DNA of 64,000 bases from Formicarius rufipectus (GCA_013399695.1 VXAU01004371.1:10833-74832); one strand, 5' to 3'; positions 47,641-62,757 are shown, numbered from the stretch's first letter. The notes: generated by a model from the sequence alone, not told the origin. Translations and numbers: made by a program.

Positions 47641-50600
47641 TAGGCAGGAAAGGCTTCCTAAGTGAAAAATGAGTTCTAGTTTCCTGTTACAAATTCTTCT
47701 GAAAAGGGTACCTATCCCTACACCCAAAATAAAAATGCATTAGGCTGTAGAGCACTGTGTCACATTTTCCTCATGTTAAATACTGGAAACAAACCAGACA
47801 GAACACAAATATTTCAGAAGTCTTAAAACTTTCTGAAAGACAAGCTCTTAACAGACATGTAAGAAAAAAGGTTTAGCCTGGTTACCTTATGAGAATAATC
47901 TTATACATGAGAATCCTTTCTTCCTATTCTCAGAGAAAATTGTTAACCCTATTCATCCGTACATCATAAATCGGTGAGATGACTGCTCTTAGGGTCCCCA
48001 GCAAAAGTCTGGGAATCAGGAAATGGACAGAAATCCAGTTTTTCTCTAAGAATAACATTAGTATTTCTAACTAAAAGAAGGGACAATGAGGTAACAAAAG
48101 ATTACTTTGAACGGAAAGAAAAAATGAAATTGCTACTTGGAAAGGGAGGGAATCACCACTCAGGGGAAAAAAAAAAAAAAAAATAGGAATAGCTGAAAAA
48201 TTGTATACCTGGTGTTTAAAAGATCAGATGGATTAATTTCAATCATATGTATAGCTTGTAATCTCATTTGTGCCACTTTCCTCTTTTCAGGAAAGGAAGA
48301 AGGAAAAAAAACCACCAACCTGTAGTAAATAAATAAGCAACTACACTAATGAAGAGTGACTAAAATCTACATACATTCTAGAGTGGTTAAAACCCTCTTC
48401 ATTTGTAGCTCCACAGCCAGAGATGATTTTATTTGTAGCCAGTAATAAAGCAGTTATATATGATAATTCTCATTTAACATGACATTCTTCAGTATCTTTC
48501 CCTGGAAATTATAAATATTGCCTATAGAATGAAGCCACTAATTTCTTTATCTAATCCCATACAACTTAAATATATGTAACTTAGATTTGAGAAGCAAGCA
48601 GCGTTACTTACCTTTTCTTTACAATGTTAAAAAAAGATTTAACATTATTTCAGTTTGTGAAAATCTGAACAAAACTATCAGATTGAAATACCAGTAAAAT
48701 ATGATCACTGTGTTCTCCTTGGATAAGCTATTCCTTTCTAAATAGCTATGTATTAAAATTCTGAGAAAGTCATCATCTCTGCCACAACCCGTTAAGCAGC
48801 GTATAGTATTAACACAACTGAAAGAATTTGGAAAGTAGGTGTTTGTCTTAAAAATGAAAGGTGTGAAAAATAAAACAAGAAAGCAGTTCTGTACTTCAGA
48901 GACAAATGTAGTTTCTCTCACAGATATTCCTCAGGGAAATAAACAGTAGCAGCAAGGCCAAGTCAAGAAAGCTCTCTGAGACACAAAGCAAGATTGTAAA
49001 GTACCCTACCACATGCTCACATTCCTCTGGGAACTGTTATCTTGCTCAAACAAGTTCAACTCACTAAAACTGACAGTTGTGTACTGTTCTTTATTCTTAA
49101 AGGATTAACATTATGCAAAAAATATGGAGTGAAAGTATCTTTCAAGAGGCAAACTAAGAGAGTATCTAATCACTGTTGCTAAAGAAGGGAATATGTACTC
49201 CAGTCTTTTTCTTGTGTGTGACTAGCACAAGATATCTGCTAAGACACTGTTTTTTCAACCTGGTTTACATTCTTAAGAAGAGATAAATAGGAAACTGAGC
49301 CACCAAATTATCCTTTGAGAGCAGTAAATACATGAAAAAACCTCTTAAATACTAAACAACTGTTATAATACACATTTCTGAAGATTTTAGAGCTATTATT
49401 TGGTTGTACATAATACAGATGGCTTTGTGTGTGAATATTTTCTGAATGTACTGCTTTTAAACCATTTGATTCTTGTGAACTGTAGCTTTACAGAACAAAT
49501 TGAAATAGAATTCATTCATATGCCTTCAGCTATCTCAAAACTACCAGGAGAGCAATGAATTAAAAACAATGCTTCATCTGGTTATCCTGAGCTCAGAGGA
49601 AGTTTAGACATATAGCTCACATTGGGTATTTGAGAGTACTTTTCAAGCACTTCAAACTATTAAAACCCAAGATCTGAGTGGAAACCATACTCTACAATTT
49701 CTGTGATACAAACCAAATTTCATTATATAATTATAAGAAGCTCTAATCCTCCCAAGTGAAGTCCAACTGTTTCATGTTAGAAAACTGAACTCATTTCGGA
49801 AGTTAGGATGGTGCACAGCTGTGGTGATCCACAAATATGGACCTCTCTCTACAAAACAAATTGCTCTCTAGGTAAACTGCAGAAAGTCCTCAGTTTCTAA
49901 AAGGGTATCAAATATATGTTGATTTATTTAAAGAGTGATTTAAGATATACAAATGAAAAACAACAGATGAAAAAATATCTCAAAGACAGACACTACTGTG
50001 AACAAACAGCAGCTGAACACAGTACTAATTTTCTTAATCAGATTCACTCTTTACTGTAAGAGGTGGAAAAGGAAACAGGAGATGTCCCACAGTCAGTATT
50101 TATCTGAAGGCCTTGGATAATAAATTAAATATCTTATGTTAATTGTAATAGACCAGGCAGCACACTTGTGTTTATGACCATAATTCAAACAGTAGAAGTG
50201 AAGCATTTTCTGTTGCAAAAACTTTATGTTTTCCTATTTACTTCAAGATTATGCAAAATAAAAAGGAGATGCAGGACATAATTTAAGAAAACCAGAAGTT
50301 AATTAGATTTATAAAACTGAAGATGCAAAGCCCATTGAGATATCCTCTCTTTGCTTATAATCATTTTGATTTTCAATACGAGTTAGACAGAAGGTAGTAT
50401 TTCACAGCCTTAGCATGCACAGTGACTGCCTCATCAACCATAAACTCATGAACATTCCTCACACCCACTCAAAGTAGAACAGCAAGAAGTTTTTACACAT
50501 TTCCTAAATGTATTTTACTGTCCCAACCTTCCCTATTCTTGATCCAGCAGAGCAGATAGTTCCACTCCTGTAATTGAAATCACTTCAGAGTACTTCACTG

Positions 50601-51589
50601 AGAAATTTTACCAATATTTGGAAGTTAGCACCTGTACAAAGGCTTATTTCCTTGGGCATTATTCCACATATTTACTTGAGCTCAACTCTCTAAACCTTAT
50701 CTTGGAGGGACTTGCCACTAGGATCACATGGAAACCCTAACATGACTGGAAACTGCCTCAGGAAAGGGGTACTGTACAGATTCACTGGTGCTAGAGATTT
50801 TTGAAACAACAGATTAAGATGCATAAAGGTCAAGTGCAAGGGAAAAAAAAAATTTAGAAGAGGGGGGATGAAGAATAAGAGTTCATTATCTGTGCTTGTG
50901 GTGCAGTGCAATAGTATCTGTTTGTCCAAATATAAAATTTTGGCAGTACATACCTTCTAATAATAAAAAGGGAAGGAGGGGAGAAACTTCAAAAGCACAT
51001 GCACACACACATGAATTATATTTACTTACTGAAAGACTACTAAAATAGGTAACTAATGTATATAACATACAGACCAGTAAAGACCTCTATCAATAATGCA
51101 ATTTAAATGGGTCCCAGCTATGCTAAGAAAAAAGTATGATATCAATACAAGCACAAATGGAAAATAAGATACAGAGCTCAAGAAAAGGAAAAAGGACTCA
51201 AGGTGATTCTCTTCTGGTCACACTGGAAATCTTTCTTACCTACAGTATTAAAAGAATTGAGAAATGATCAGAAGGGTTAAGCTAATCTTATTACTTCAGT
51301 AGTAGCTCCTCAGGGTGAGTGAAATAGAGATGTTTATGTACCTAAACCTGTTTTAGCTGGAGGTACAAATAAAGTGTCAGAATAAACGACTTCCAAACTA
51401 AAGAAAATTCAAAGTGAATAAACTCGCAAACATGCAATACTTGTGAAACATAAATGCATAGAATGTAGTTTATTGATATTATCAAGTTCATATATGAATA
51501 ACACATATTAACCACTGGGGGGAAAAAAAAATATTACAAATTAAGCCATTCAAGTTCTTCCAAAACATATTACACAGAAGAAATTTTGT

Positions 51590-51960
51590 AAATCCAGATT
51601 ACAAATGAAAAAAGCTTGCACTTTTTTAATTAAATGCATAATCATGGATGCAGATTCATGTTAGCAATGCTAAATGTCTTCTGTTTTAATGAGCCATTTG
51701 AAATTAAATGGTTGCCGGCAATTAGACATCTGCAGTCCAAGGACAGCAAGCCAACTGTGTAGTCTGCTTGCCAGAATTACGGTTGCATTCCTCAGCAGGA
51801 CAATAAGTAGAATGGATAATTGTAATTATAACATATACATCCCTTAGTGTTCTGTGGTTGAAAGAGTGTGAACAACAAGGGCTCTTAATACATTTAATTG
51901 CTGGCTGCTAATAAAGGGTTGTCAAAAAAAGAACCACTTTTAAAATGCATTCCAATTCCA
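51590..51960. promoter_or_regulatory. Strong candidate conserved non-coding element
   Basis: About 370 bases of unique sequence with several motifs typical of vertebrate developmental enhancers: TTTTTTAATTAAATGCATAA, GAAATTAAATGGTTGCCGGC, GGCAATTAGACATCTGCAG, GATAATTGTAATTATAAC and ACATTTAATTGCTGGC. Homeodomain cores (TAATTA, CAATTA), a CATCTG E-box and an octamer-like ATGCATAA sit close together. There is no repeat signature and no open frame with splice borders. Conservation cannot be tested here. Confidence 0.4.
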
Positions 51961-54336
51961 CTAAACATTAAAAACCAAGGTCACTAGCCACCCACCTGAG
52001 GACTAATCTCCAATAAAACTGTCTCTTAGTTCCTGTAAATATCTAGTCACACAGCCTTGGTGTTCAGAAAGTTGCATGCTCATATGAAAGCAAGTTGAAG
52101 AGATGGGAAACAACAGAGATGCTATTCTAGAGAGTTTAGTATATGTTGTAAATTCGTTACTCACATTCACTTTGCAAATATCTTTGCAAGCTTTTTTTCA
52201 CTAAAACTTGAATGAAGATCCTAAGTACTTTTTAGATGTATTTCTGTCTCTTTCCTGACACGTTTAACATATCTGAATATTTCACCTATCAAAATGCTTC
52301 CATTTTGTCACAGAAATAAGAGAAAAAAGGAATTGAAATTTATCTATTCAAATTCTCTCAGCTACATTCCACTTCTCTCACTTGTCCAAATTATTTAAAA
52401 AAAGCAAAATAGAATTTAATTACCTTCAGATTTTCTTTCATTCAGTGTTGATCAACTTTGCAATTTACAGTGAGAATTCAAGAGTGAATACCTTATTATT
52501 TCTTATGTCTTTGCTATATATTCTGAATGGATATTGAAAATTTGCTGTGATATTGCTGTAAGTCCTCCAACAAGGAGCCATTTGAACTACTCTGTTCTGT
52601 GCAATCTCACTAACTTTTTATAACATAATTCATTAATAGTACTGACAAAATAAGTGAAAGCATTGTAAAGAAATAAGAGTTCTTCCAAGTTCATACATAG
52701 GGTATCATGTTTAAGTTAGTAGATAAGATTTTGTTAATGTAATTACTTTCCTCCATTTTTATTTTCCTCAGTTCCTAGATGAAGCTGAAACTGAGATTTT
52801 ACACTTCTTGAGTTGAATAGATTCAATTTTCTAGATGTGCTACTTGACTAATTCATTGTAGCCTCTCAAATACTTCTCTCAGGTAAACCAACCAACTTGC
52901 TGAATTTCTAAAATTTTAGAAACCATGGAAAAGACCTTTATTCCAATACTCAGTATTGCTGCACTGAACTTTTAGGAACCCAGATGTCTGAATGGAATCC
53001 ACATGCCTTATGTAACTGCACAGAAACAGAGACATTTCAGAACATGATTCATCTGAACCAGCAGTCTAATTCTGCTAGCCAGTATCAACTGCTCAGCATA
53101 AAAATAAATCCCTCTCTTTCTAAAGACTTAAGTATTTGAAAAACCGTGGAACCTCCATAACACAGGCATTTAAAGCCTGCAGACCTCTCCTCCTCAGAAG
53201 GCCTTGGCTACTCATTGGTAAAGAGACAGACAACTCATTTCTTTTGATAACTTTGCCTCCATTTAACCAGAATATAGAGAATATTCACATTCTCCTTTGA
53301 CTGGCAAATGGGAGGCCTGGTGGATTATAACAAAGTAGGTAAAAAATTATTAGATGTCAAGATGTGGATGAAAAAGTCAAGTTTATTATAGACTCCAGCC
53401 TTCTCAAAACACAGATCCAGAGTTTGGTTTTCAAGTGCTCCCTAGGAACAGTTGAATAGTCATTCTGCTCATCTGAGAACAACTGTGCCCAAAGTAGAGG
53501 AAGAGAAATAAAGCAAAATAAGAGAAAAAAATATTCAGTATTAGAAGGTTCTGGACAGAGAGAACGAATATTTTCCAGGTCCTGCAATTTCACCTTTTTC
53601 TTCCTTCAGCTGAGAGAAGAAAATATGAGGAGGACATCTACAGTTTTGCAATTCAAAAACTAACTGGGCTTAAAACTGCTAAATACAGGACATTATGCTG
53701 GGCACAAAACACTAAAAATAATGAACATTTACGTAATTATAAGTTTTCTTTAAACCTGCCATTCAAAAAATTTCTGTAAATATCTGTATACCGAGTATTT
53801 ATTACCTTCAATGCTCTTATTAATTTTCCCCAGCTAAAAATCTTGTCCTCACTTTAAGATGCTTCAGTCATCGCCATAAACTACCTGTGATTCTCATGCT
53901 GCCTACGCAAGCAATTATAGATGTTTACACTCTTTGCTGTCGTTATTCATTCTTTATTTGTATGCTCATATGAGCCACATGTTTACTTGTCAGAACACAG
54001 CTCCAACCAATTCAAGAGGACATGATGCAGCTAGCTCTTTTTAAAGCATAAAAAATAAAGCACCACTTACAGAAGCCATCCCTTTTCATTGATTTTCATT
54101 AACTTCTGAAGTAATACTGACATATTGCTACAAAGCAACCAACACGATATTTCACACAGCTGTTCTTCATTTTCTACTAAAAGTATACAGCAGCCGAGCA
54201 TAACTATATTCAATGAGAACAGGATCTCCTCTTTGAACCATATTGTCATAAGGTGTTATTCAGCCTACAAAAGTTGTTTCTTTTATCAGTCCACAGAGTA
54301 GAAAAGTGCTGTAATAAGTAAAAAAATTCTTTGCTT

Positions 54337-54695
54337 CACAGAATCATAAAATGGTTTGGGTTGGAAGAAACCTTAAAAGTCATCTAGTTCCAAACCCACT
54401 GCCATGGGCAGGGATACCTTCCACTAGACCAGGTTGCTCAATGCCCCATCTAGCCTGGTCTTGAACACTGCCAAGGATGGGGCATCCACAACTTCTCTGG
54501 GCAACTTGTTCCAGTTCCTCACCAACCTCACCTGCAGTAAACAATTTCTTCCTAATATCTAACCTAAATTTCCCCCCTTTCAATTCACTTTGAACCCATT
54601 ACTGATTGTCCTATAAGCACAGTTGCTGACAGAGTCCTTCTCCAGCTTCCTTGTAAGCCCCCTTGAGATACTGGAAGTTTGCTATGAGGTCTCCA
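54337..54695 (-). mobile_element. CR1 LINE 3' end, reverse orientation
   Basis: The plus strand starts with the reverse-complement CR1 terminus CACAGAATCATAAAATGG followed by TTTGGGTTGGAAG. It continues through CTTCCACTAGACCAGGTTGC, GGGGCATCCACAACTTCTCT, CTTGTTCCAGTTCCTCACCA and TTTCTTCCTAATATCTAACC. It ends near TTGAGATACTGGAAG. This is the best-preserved CR1 terminus in the window. An open frame at 54380-54583 is inside it and has no meaning. Confidence 0.96.
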
Positions 54696-57614
54696 ATTAC
54701 TATTAGTTACAACACATTCGTTAAGGACCAAAACTATAGTCACACATAACACCTCTCAGTGGGTTTTAGGATCATTTACAAGACTGATTGAAAATATAAA
54801 GCAATACTAACACTAAACATCTGGCACCTGTTAGGAAATACACAAGAAAAATTATAATTTCAAGTCAGGAGAGACTAGAACTTTGTACATGGAGAAATAT
54901 TGAAAATAACAAATTTTTGAGTCAATGCTAATAAGGTATTCTATCATGATATTCTTCTAAGACTTTCATTTTATTTACCATTATTTATTTACTATTATTT
55001 ATTTTTTACTATTATTTTTACTGGTTTGGTTTGTGGGTTTTTTTTTGTGGGAAAAAATTAGTTTTGCAGTATTAACATTTAATATCTAATTAATCTCTCC
55101 TTTTACACCTACTTCACTTCTCTCATTCTCTATAATAGTCGTGTTCAAGAAATATCTATCAATGCAGACATTTAAAGGTAAATGTTAAAGTAATTTTAAT
55201 TGATTTACATATAACATTAAAATATTTTGCATAACTATTCAAAGCACACAAAAAAAAATAGAATGGAGACAGTATGGAAAAACACTCCTAGTCAGCTCTT
55301 ACGTGTTACTATCACATTTTCACAGATGTGATACTAGGATAGAGGTATCACAAATATAAAAGCCCTAGATGCAAAGAGGCAAAGAAGATAACTCACTGAG
55401 GAAGAGGCTGACTCATCACTCTTGACTTCCTGAGAATTAATACAGGAGAGATGCCCTAACTCAGCTATAGAAATTCACTGGCAACTGCCTCACACATTTA
55501 AAAGACACAAACCCATAAGAAACAGTTTCCTTACAGTTAGTGCTCAAGATTCTACTTATACTATTGAAAGGAAGTAAAATCAGTCAAGCAACCAGGGTCA
55601 CACTAATGGCAGTAAAACAAGTGTAGCTGTTGTATTATTTCAGTGATGACTCATAATGGTCTTAGCAGAACATAAGAAATATAGCCATTTGCTATGTTAT
55701 TTTTGGAATTCAGAAGCACATTTGTGTATTACTAGAAGTACAAAGGTTCATAAAATCTAAAACTTGCTGTAGGGCTAAGAAAGTTCAGCTCATGCAAAAT
55801 TCAAACTGTGAATATATATAGTGACAAATATACACTAGTCAATGTTTTTGCCACTACAGGCAATTCTCTGACTGAATTTCCACCAAGAATTATGTAAGCT
55901 TAATGTAGTGATAAAATAGAATTAGCGCTCAGTGTAATAAACATTTATAAATTGCATGCTTTGTTTTCAGTTTCAGGATGGACAAGTGTATAGGGATTTT
56001 TTTCTGTAGTTATTTTAATTAAGAAAGCATCTTCTTCTCCAAGACAATTAAAATACTTTCATATGCATTTCCAAGAATTGTCAATATTGCAACCTTTTAT
56101 TTTACCTAAAATACCCCCAGTAAGAAGAAAATAATACCTCAGTGAGAATGTATTTTAATGCTTCATTAAAAAAAATTCTCATATTTCTGAGTTGAAACTG
56201 TTCATTATTTTATTCTTATTATTAATACCTAGATATGGAATTCCTGTGGTAATTTTTGCTCATTCAGATGAAACAGAGTCACTAGAACCTTATTTCAATG
56301 ATTGGTGATGAAAACTCGGATCATCCCTGGAGATCTATTAACAGCCATAGGTATGCTCAGTGTGGCAGCCAGAAGAATATTGCTAGGAGGGCAATACACT
56401 ATAAGAAATGCCTACAACAGAATTCTGTCACTTCTAGCTTCCAGTGCACCAGCAGAGAGTGCAAAGTTATCTCTGAATCTGGTTTATTCTTTCATTTTCT
56501 CTGTATCTCATGAGAAACATTTGTCTTTTTTAACAGTTCTCTCTTTTTTGTAAAGAACAGGAATCTGAAGAAAAGCCAAAACAATTACTAGTAATTTAAG
56601 TATTTACATCCAAAAACATGACAAAATTTAATTCTCCAGGGAAGAATAGTATGCATGCTATACCACAGTGGTTTTATCTTTAATTCCTTGCTTAAGTGTA
56701 TGAAGCTACATTCATGCAATGAAGTACTAAGTGAATGCTTAGAACTTAAACCTACCAGTATTCTAGCCATTTCCTGAAAGACTAGTGTGTAGAAAAAAAG
56801 AACAGATCACCTCCTTTTCAAGAGCACCAGCTTGATTTAAAAAATCTATACAAAATCATAAAGCCTAAGAGAAATCAAATTAGTAATCCTAACAAAAAGA
56901 AGACATACTTTTCAAATAAAGTAGCTTAAATAGTAAATTCACTCTAATTAAATCTTTATTTGGGGATTTTTCAAAATTTTCATCAAGCCATTATGAAAAC
57001 ACAATTTTGACTTCTGCATCCTGAATCTACATTCATGAGTAATTAATTGATACTCATTGTAGTTCCAGGGATTGCTGTTTTATGGTTATTTAAGTACAAA
57101 TTAATTGACTTTTCTGCATATTGTTTGTATTTATCAGATAGAAATAAAATCAGGTATCCCAAAATTATTTCCATTTCTCCAAGGTAATATTATTAGCTTT
57201 CACAACAACAAAAAGATAAGGTAGTAGTCATAAAGGCAACAGCAATGTTACTGAAGATTTACTTCTAGAAGAATATATTTCTCTGTGAAACAGTTCATCT
57301 CTACTACTTTTAGTACAACAAATCGTTGAATCCATTCTAGCAAAAAGACAGATGATACTGCTTGAAGACTTACTCCCAGTATTTAAGTTGCGTTTTTTTA
57401 AAGTAGGTATAGCCTACTAGAACTAACCATTGGAAGGAGAAACATATTAGAGACAGAGAGTAGAAGAAAACTAATAATAGTATTAAAGGAGATAATTATT
57501 TTAGTGGATTACAAGGTCAAGATAGAGAAGCATCCTAAATGAAGCACTGAAAATAAAGATGAACTTATGTGGACTATACTTTAGCAGATTCTATAACACA
57601 GTCCTATGACCCAT

Positions 57615-57755
57615 CATTGTATGTATTCAAGGGCAAGTTGGACAGTGCTTTGAGCAACCTGGTCTAGTAAAAGATGGCTCTGCCTATGGCATCTGGGTTG
57701 GACTAAACGAGCCTTGAAGATCCTTGCCAACCCAAACCACTTGATAATTGCATAA
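57615..57755 (+). mobile_element. CR1 LINE 3' end fragment
   Basis: ATTCAAGGGCAAGTTGGACA is followed by TTTGAGCAACCTGGTCTAGT and TCTGGGTTGGACTAAACG. The terminal segment TTGCCAACCCAAACCACTTG completes the CR1 3' order. Only the last 140 bases or so are recognisable. Confidence 0.9.
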
Positions 57756-59227
57756 ATTTAGGTATACTAAAGTCTCATTATTTACTTTTTTGGTTGCTCT
57801 AGATACAATCCCTTCCTTGCTACACATATTTCTGAAAACTACAGAGTCTTAATCATATTTTTTCCTATAATGAAAATCAAGGAAAATCCTTCTAATTTTA
57901 CAATAAAATGTAAGTTAGTGATTCATGGGTAGGTTTTATAAAGAAATAGCAAAAAGTTTAGCTTGGTGCACAATGGACAGAGATTATCTGTTCCAGTCAC
58001 TTTGGACAAGACCTATTTTCCCATATTATTTGATACATACAGATTATTTTTGTCTTTAAGTCCCAGCACAATTTACTGATTGACAGAATGAAAACTTTTT
58101 GCAGAACAGCACTCTCTAGAAAAGTAGAATTCTAGCTATTGCAGTTGAGATAAAAATAGGGAAAGAATTTTTCTGGTCAGAAATATCAACAAAGTAGTGA
58201 GGAGAACAGCTTGCACAACAAAGAACCTCTTACTCAGATTTTTTTTCATTTTGAAAATAATATATCTGCTCACAGTACACTATAAACACTAATAATTTTA
58301 TGAGGTGTCAGAAGTAATATTAATGTGTTTATCTTTCTACAAGCTTAATAATTAATCACACAAAAAATTACAAAGATCTTTTGGCAGAATCATATATTAG
58401 AACTATTCAGGAAATATTAAATGTTTGGATACACAAATGGGTACAGAAGACATTAAAATTTATACTGAAGACAGGGTGGCATTTATGGATGGCAAAACTA
58501 AATAAACCAGTTTCATGTATAATGCAACACCTATTCAGACACATTAGTGAAAATCCAACAAAAGTCAGCAACGACACCTGAACTGAAAAACATAATACTT
58601 TAATGAATTAAACCTTTTTCTAACTACAAAGAAGTACCTTTCCAAATCATACTAAAACAGCTTGAACTTGATTAGGGTATGAAAATAAAGACCATACTAG
58701 TCATGGTGGAGACAATGGCTCTAGGAAGAAAGTCAATGGAGTATTAAATAGGAAATCATCTGTTTTCAGATTTTAGTTTACCACTAATACATTCTTCCAG
58801 TGAGCCATTGTCTGGTACAGGGACCTTAATTTTCCGGTAGAAAATTTCCATGCATTTAGTGTAGCTATTCATATAATAATATGCAATCACCTCCTTATAA
58901 GAAATTTCAAAGAAAATGTATGCTTTCCCAGCATGGTACCTCCATTAGCACATCCAAATGCCTAGTGAACTCAAAAGACTTAATGCTATTCCATTACTGG
59001 CTGTAGAAGGTCTAATTTTCTAATCTTGACCTATTTGATGGCTCAGACATACTCAGAAAAAAATTTTTTCTCCCCTTTTGCCTTCCCACAAGATACTACT
59101 CCAATGGACTAATTCAAAATAGATATATATAAATAATCTTATTGACCTCTAGGTCACATGAAGTTGTTAGACTAGTACTGAATTGTAATTCTTGCCTTTT
59201 ATTTGTTTTGGTTTGCTTTGCTTTTGT

Positions 59228-59261
59228 TAAAAAAAAAAAAAAGCACACAAAAAAAAAAACC
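59228..59261. repeat. A-rich run
   Basis: Two A runs separated by GCACAC, low complexity. Confidence 0.7.
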
Positions 59262-61434
59262 TTTGGGTTCTTGTTGTTGTCTAGATTCTAAGAAATAATA
59301 TTGAAAGGATAGCATCACAATAAATTGACCCATGGAGCTTCTGCAGTGCAACCCCTGGCTACTCTGAAGATGGGATAGAACCTCATAAACATTTTTAGTA
59401 CTTTATACAATTAGGGAATTATCAAATTAAAAGTTCTAAAGGTTTGTCAACTTTTCTGACATACAAAACTGCCGTATCTATTTAAAGAATTCAAAACTAC
59501 TTCCTCTCTCTCTCTCTGGCAAGAACTAAACTGTTTGGGTTTACAGGGTTCAATATGAGAAGAGATAACTTCATCAAGGTTCTACAAAATTTGCATAGGT
59601 TGGTCTCAACAGATAAGAAGTGAGAGTCTTCGCTAAATATCACCAGGAAAAAAGTAGTGTACAGTGATACAGCTTTTGATATGGTTGTTATTTTTTTCTA
59701 TGTAAGCCCTATCCAATCAGATTAATTCTTAAGAATTTCCTAGAGATTGCAAAATCTTCAAGAGTTCACAACAATTAAAAATGACAACACATTTTTGGAA
59801 AAATTGAGATAGTACTAACAACTGACATTCTGGAACCAGCTTTGAAAGCAAAAATGTTCTTGTATTTTAGGGAAACACAAAACAAGTGATGCTATTTACT
59901 TACAACTTTTACTATATTATTAGTGCATTTTTAGTTATTTTATCAAAATATGTCACCACCTTAGTGTGCATGTAGTAACTGATTCAAGATAGGGCACCAA
60001 AGGTCATACAAAAGAACATATATCTACCTAGAGTTGCAGGAAAGGCAGCTTTACTGTTCATAGAACAGTAAACACAATTTCAAATGTCAAAGAACAATAA
60101 AATAAAAACTGTGGAGGGCTCCCTATATGCAAACCCCACATACATCAGAAAGGAATAATTTACTTTAAATTCAATCATTTAAAATTAGCCAGTCAATCAT
60201 GTAGGCTCCCTATAGACACCTCCTCAGTAATATAGTTTATGCAGCTTTTTTAGGACAAATTTCTGTATTGATCCTGTGCTGACTGCAAAGGAAATGTAAG
60301 CAATTACTAGACATTCAAATTTTACATGGATTAAGTTAGGAGAGGCAAATTCCACACATACTGTTTAGGCATCTTCTTCATTAGGAGGTATGTATGTACA
60401 GTTCACTCTGAAGCACAGGCAAAGGATATTAAACTTGTTCCCTGGGCAGTTTATCTGCAAACAGAAACAAATGAAGCCTAAGACATGGCCCCCATCATGA
60501 AAGAATATGTCTGAATATGCCACTGTTGGACAACTTAGCTAACCACTAGTCATTCCTGGAAAGGTTTTACATGGTTTGCCACCATGCAAGGTTGTCAGCT
60601 CAACAACTGCATAAACAGGAAACAGGCAGGTTGACCACTATGATGAACAGCACAGACAAGCTGAATTCATTATTCTCCTTACGCTAAAACACAGCAAACC
60701 AGTCAAGTTCTGAACAGAACATGGAATTAGTAGGTTTCTCGTTGTTTCTTTTTATGGTGTGCTTAACATTTAAATATTGCAGCCCTTTAAATTCTTAGTA
60801 TTTTTAAACTTTCTTTGGTTGGGACATAATTATGTTTGTGTGTCTGGATAGCTGTAATGATAAGCAACTTTGACTATCTTAAAAAGATAATCAGTATGTC
60901 TTATAAATACTCAACAAAAGCAAATTTTAGGGTCTTCCAGAAGAGATGCAACTGTAGTGTCCTTTTTATTGAGTGAATTCACTGAGTATTTATATATTAG
61001 CATTAGACAGCTAATATCTTGGCAGATATATTCCAACACATCCTCTGTGATTCTATAAGCTTAAAAAATTCTATTGGAGACCACACTATATTTGATGAAG
61101 TTTTGTTGGAATCTGAAAAATTTACATGCCCATTAGGATTAAAATAAATACAACCATGAAACAATGCAGATACTTCTCCTCAAACAGAAGGGTAACTTCT
61201 AGAAGAAAAATAAGAACTGGAACTCTGGCTTACCAGCTATATTATGTCTGTGCTATTTAGCTACAATTCTTCATGAATATCAGGACAGTTTTCAATTTCA
61301 TGGCTCTAAGTGCTGTTGCTTATGGAGAGGGTCTAATAGCGCTTTCCTGAGATACTGGAAATTAATCTGTCAGAGGACAACCACAGGTAGTTACTTGGTA
61401 TAAATTGAAGATCGTAAGACAATTCAATCTGAAG

Positions 61435-61875
61435 AGATCTCAGGACTTCCCTAGTTCCCTTGCTCCTTTGACCTTGCTTCCAGACCACTTCTGACAACAG
61501 ACATGTTGTTCAGAACTTAATCAGGTCTTGAAAATCTGAAAGGATGGAGACTACAACAACTTCTCTGAGCAATCCATTCCACTGCTTTACACTCCTTACA
61601 ATGGAAAAGTTTCAGTTTATGCCTTTGCTCTCATGTTTATGACATGCATTGATGAGAAGGGCTTGGCTCTATCTTATTGACAGCTCCCTTCAGGACTTAA
61701 GGGACTGCCATTAGGTCTTCAGAAGGCTTTCTTTACCCCAGGATAGCTCCTTCAACTTCTCATCATATTAGAAGTGCTCCAGTCCGTCACTTCTGACAGT
61801 CTTGGTGGCCCTCCACTGAACTTGCTTCAGTTTACTGAGGACCCTCTTACGCAGTGAAGCTAGAACACATGTTCT
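61435..61875 (-). mobile_element. Diverged CR1 LINE 3' fragment, reverse orientation
   Basis: The plus strand shows AACAACTTCTCTGAGCAATC, ATTCCACTGCTTTACACTCC, TTCAGGACTTAAGGGACTGC, CATTAGGTCTTCAGAAGGC, TCAACTTCTCATCATATTAG and TGGCCCTCCACTGAACTTGC. That is the reverse-complement order of an older CR1 subfamily 3' region. Ends are approximate. Confidence 0.85.
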
Positions 61876-62757
61876 GTTGATGCTTTCAAATGTTACATTT
61901 GAAATGCTTAAATGTTTTGTTTGAGTTCTAAAATATTCTGTTCAGTCCTTTACTAGCTCCAGGAAAAAGTGATTCCATTTTCATTTATGTTTTACTACTT
62001 CTAAATGCTTAAGTGAAAGAAAATACAGCTTAAAGTAGGGAGAGGGGGGGACAGAGATGGTATATTGCACCAAACTCCTAAATATCCCTCTCAGAAGCCA
62101 TTTTTAAGAGGATAAAGTCACATTAAGGAAGCCTAAGTGAACACACAATTCCATAATGTCTAATGGGTCATTCCCATTGATACTCCTACCACACACACAA
62201 AATAAAAAGTAATTTAAAAAATAATAAAAAAAAAGCTTCAAACAAACAAACAACAAGAATTAAAGCTAGATGTAATTTTTAAAACTATTTCAAAGCCTTA
62301 AATGAAAACATTTTCCATGTAACTTACATTGAACTGCACTTGTCTGAATCTTAATCACTTATCTGTAATAGTGCAAACCGCTGAAAAAATTAGGTACTCC
62401 ATTTCAAAATTAAGACAACTTACGGAATACAAACAGAAAAATACTAGATTAGTTATGGAAAGCTGGACACATCTCTGCAAACGAAAAGACAGGAACACGT
62501 GTTTTCAGGGAAGAACTCTTCAGAAGTAAATCTTGCATTAGCGGTGGTGGACTAGTTGCTGCTAATTTGTATTAAAAGATCTTCAATATTTTTCTCTAAC
62601 AAATATGATACCTAGTGTTCAGATAGTAAATAGTCTTTCCTGATAGTGCTTTACCTCCTATTGCTCTACTGATAGACTTTCTCCCTTGATCTTGTAAATC
62701 AGTACAGGTCCCTGACATTCAGATTCTAACCAACAGTGTTAAATAAACTTAATGTAG

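Noticed and set aside
53357..53593. 78-codon minus-strand frame as a possible missing GRIK2 exon
   Set aside because: Its translation has no match to the expected DLFALDVEPYRYSG region or any other part of GluK2.
56298..56553. Overlapping frames including PGDLLTAIGMLSVAARRILL
   Set aside because: No known family, two competing frames, no splice borders or upstream context; most likely chance.
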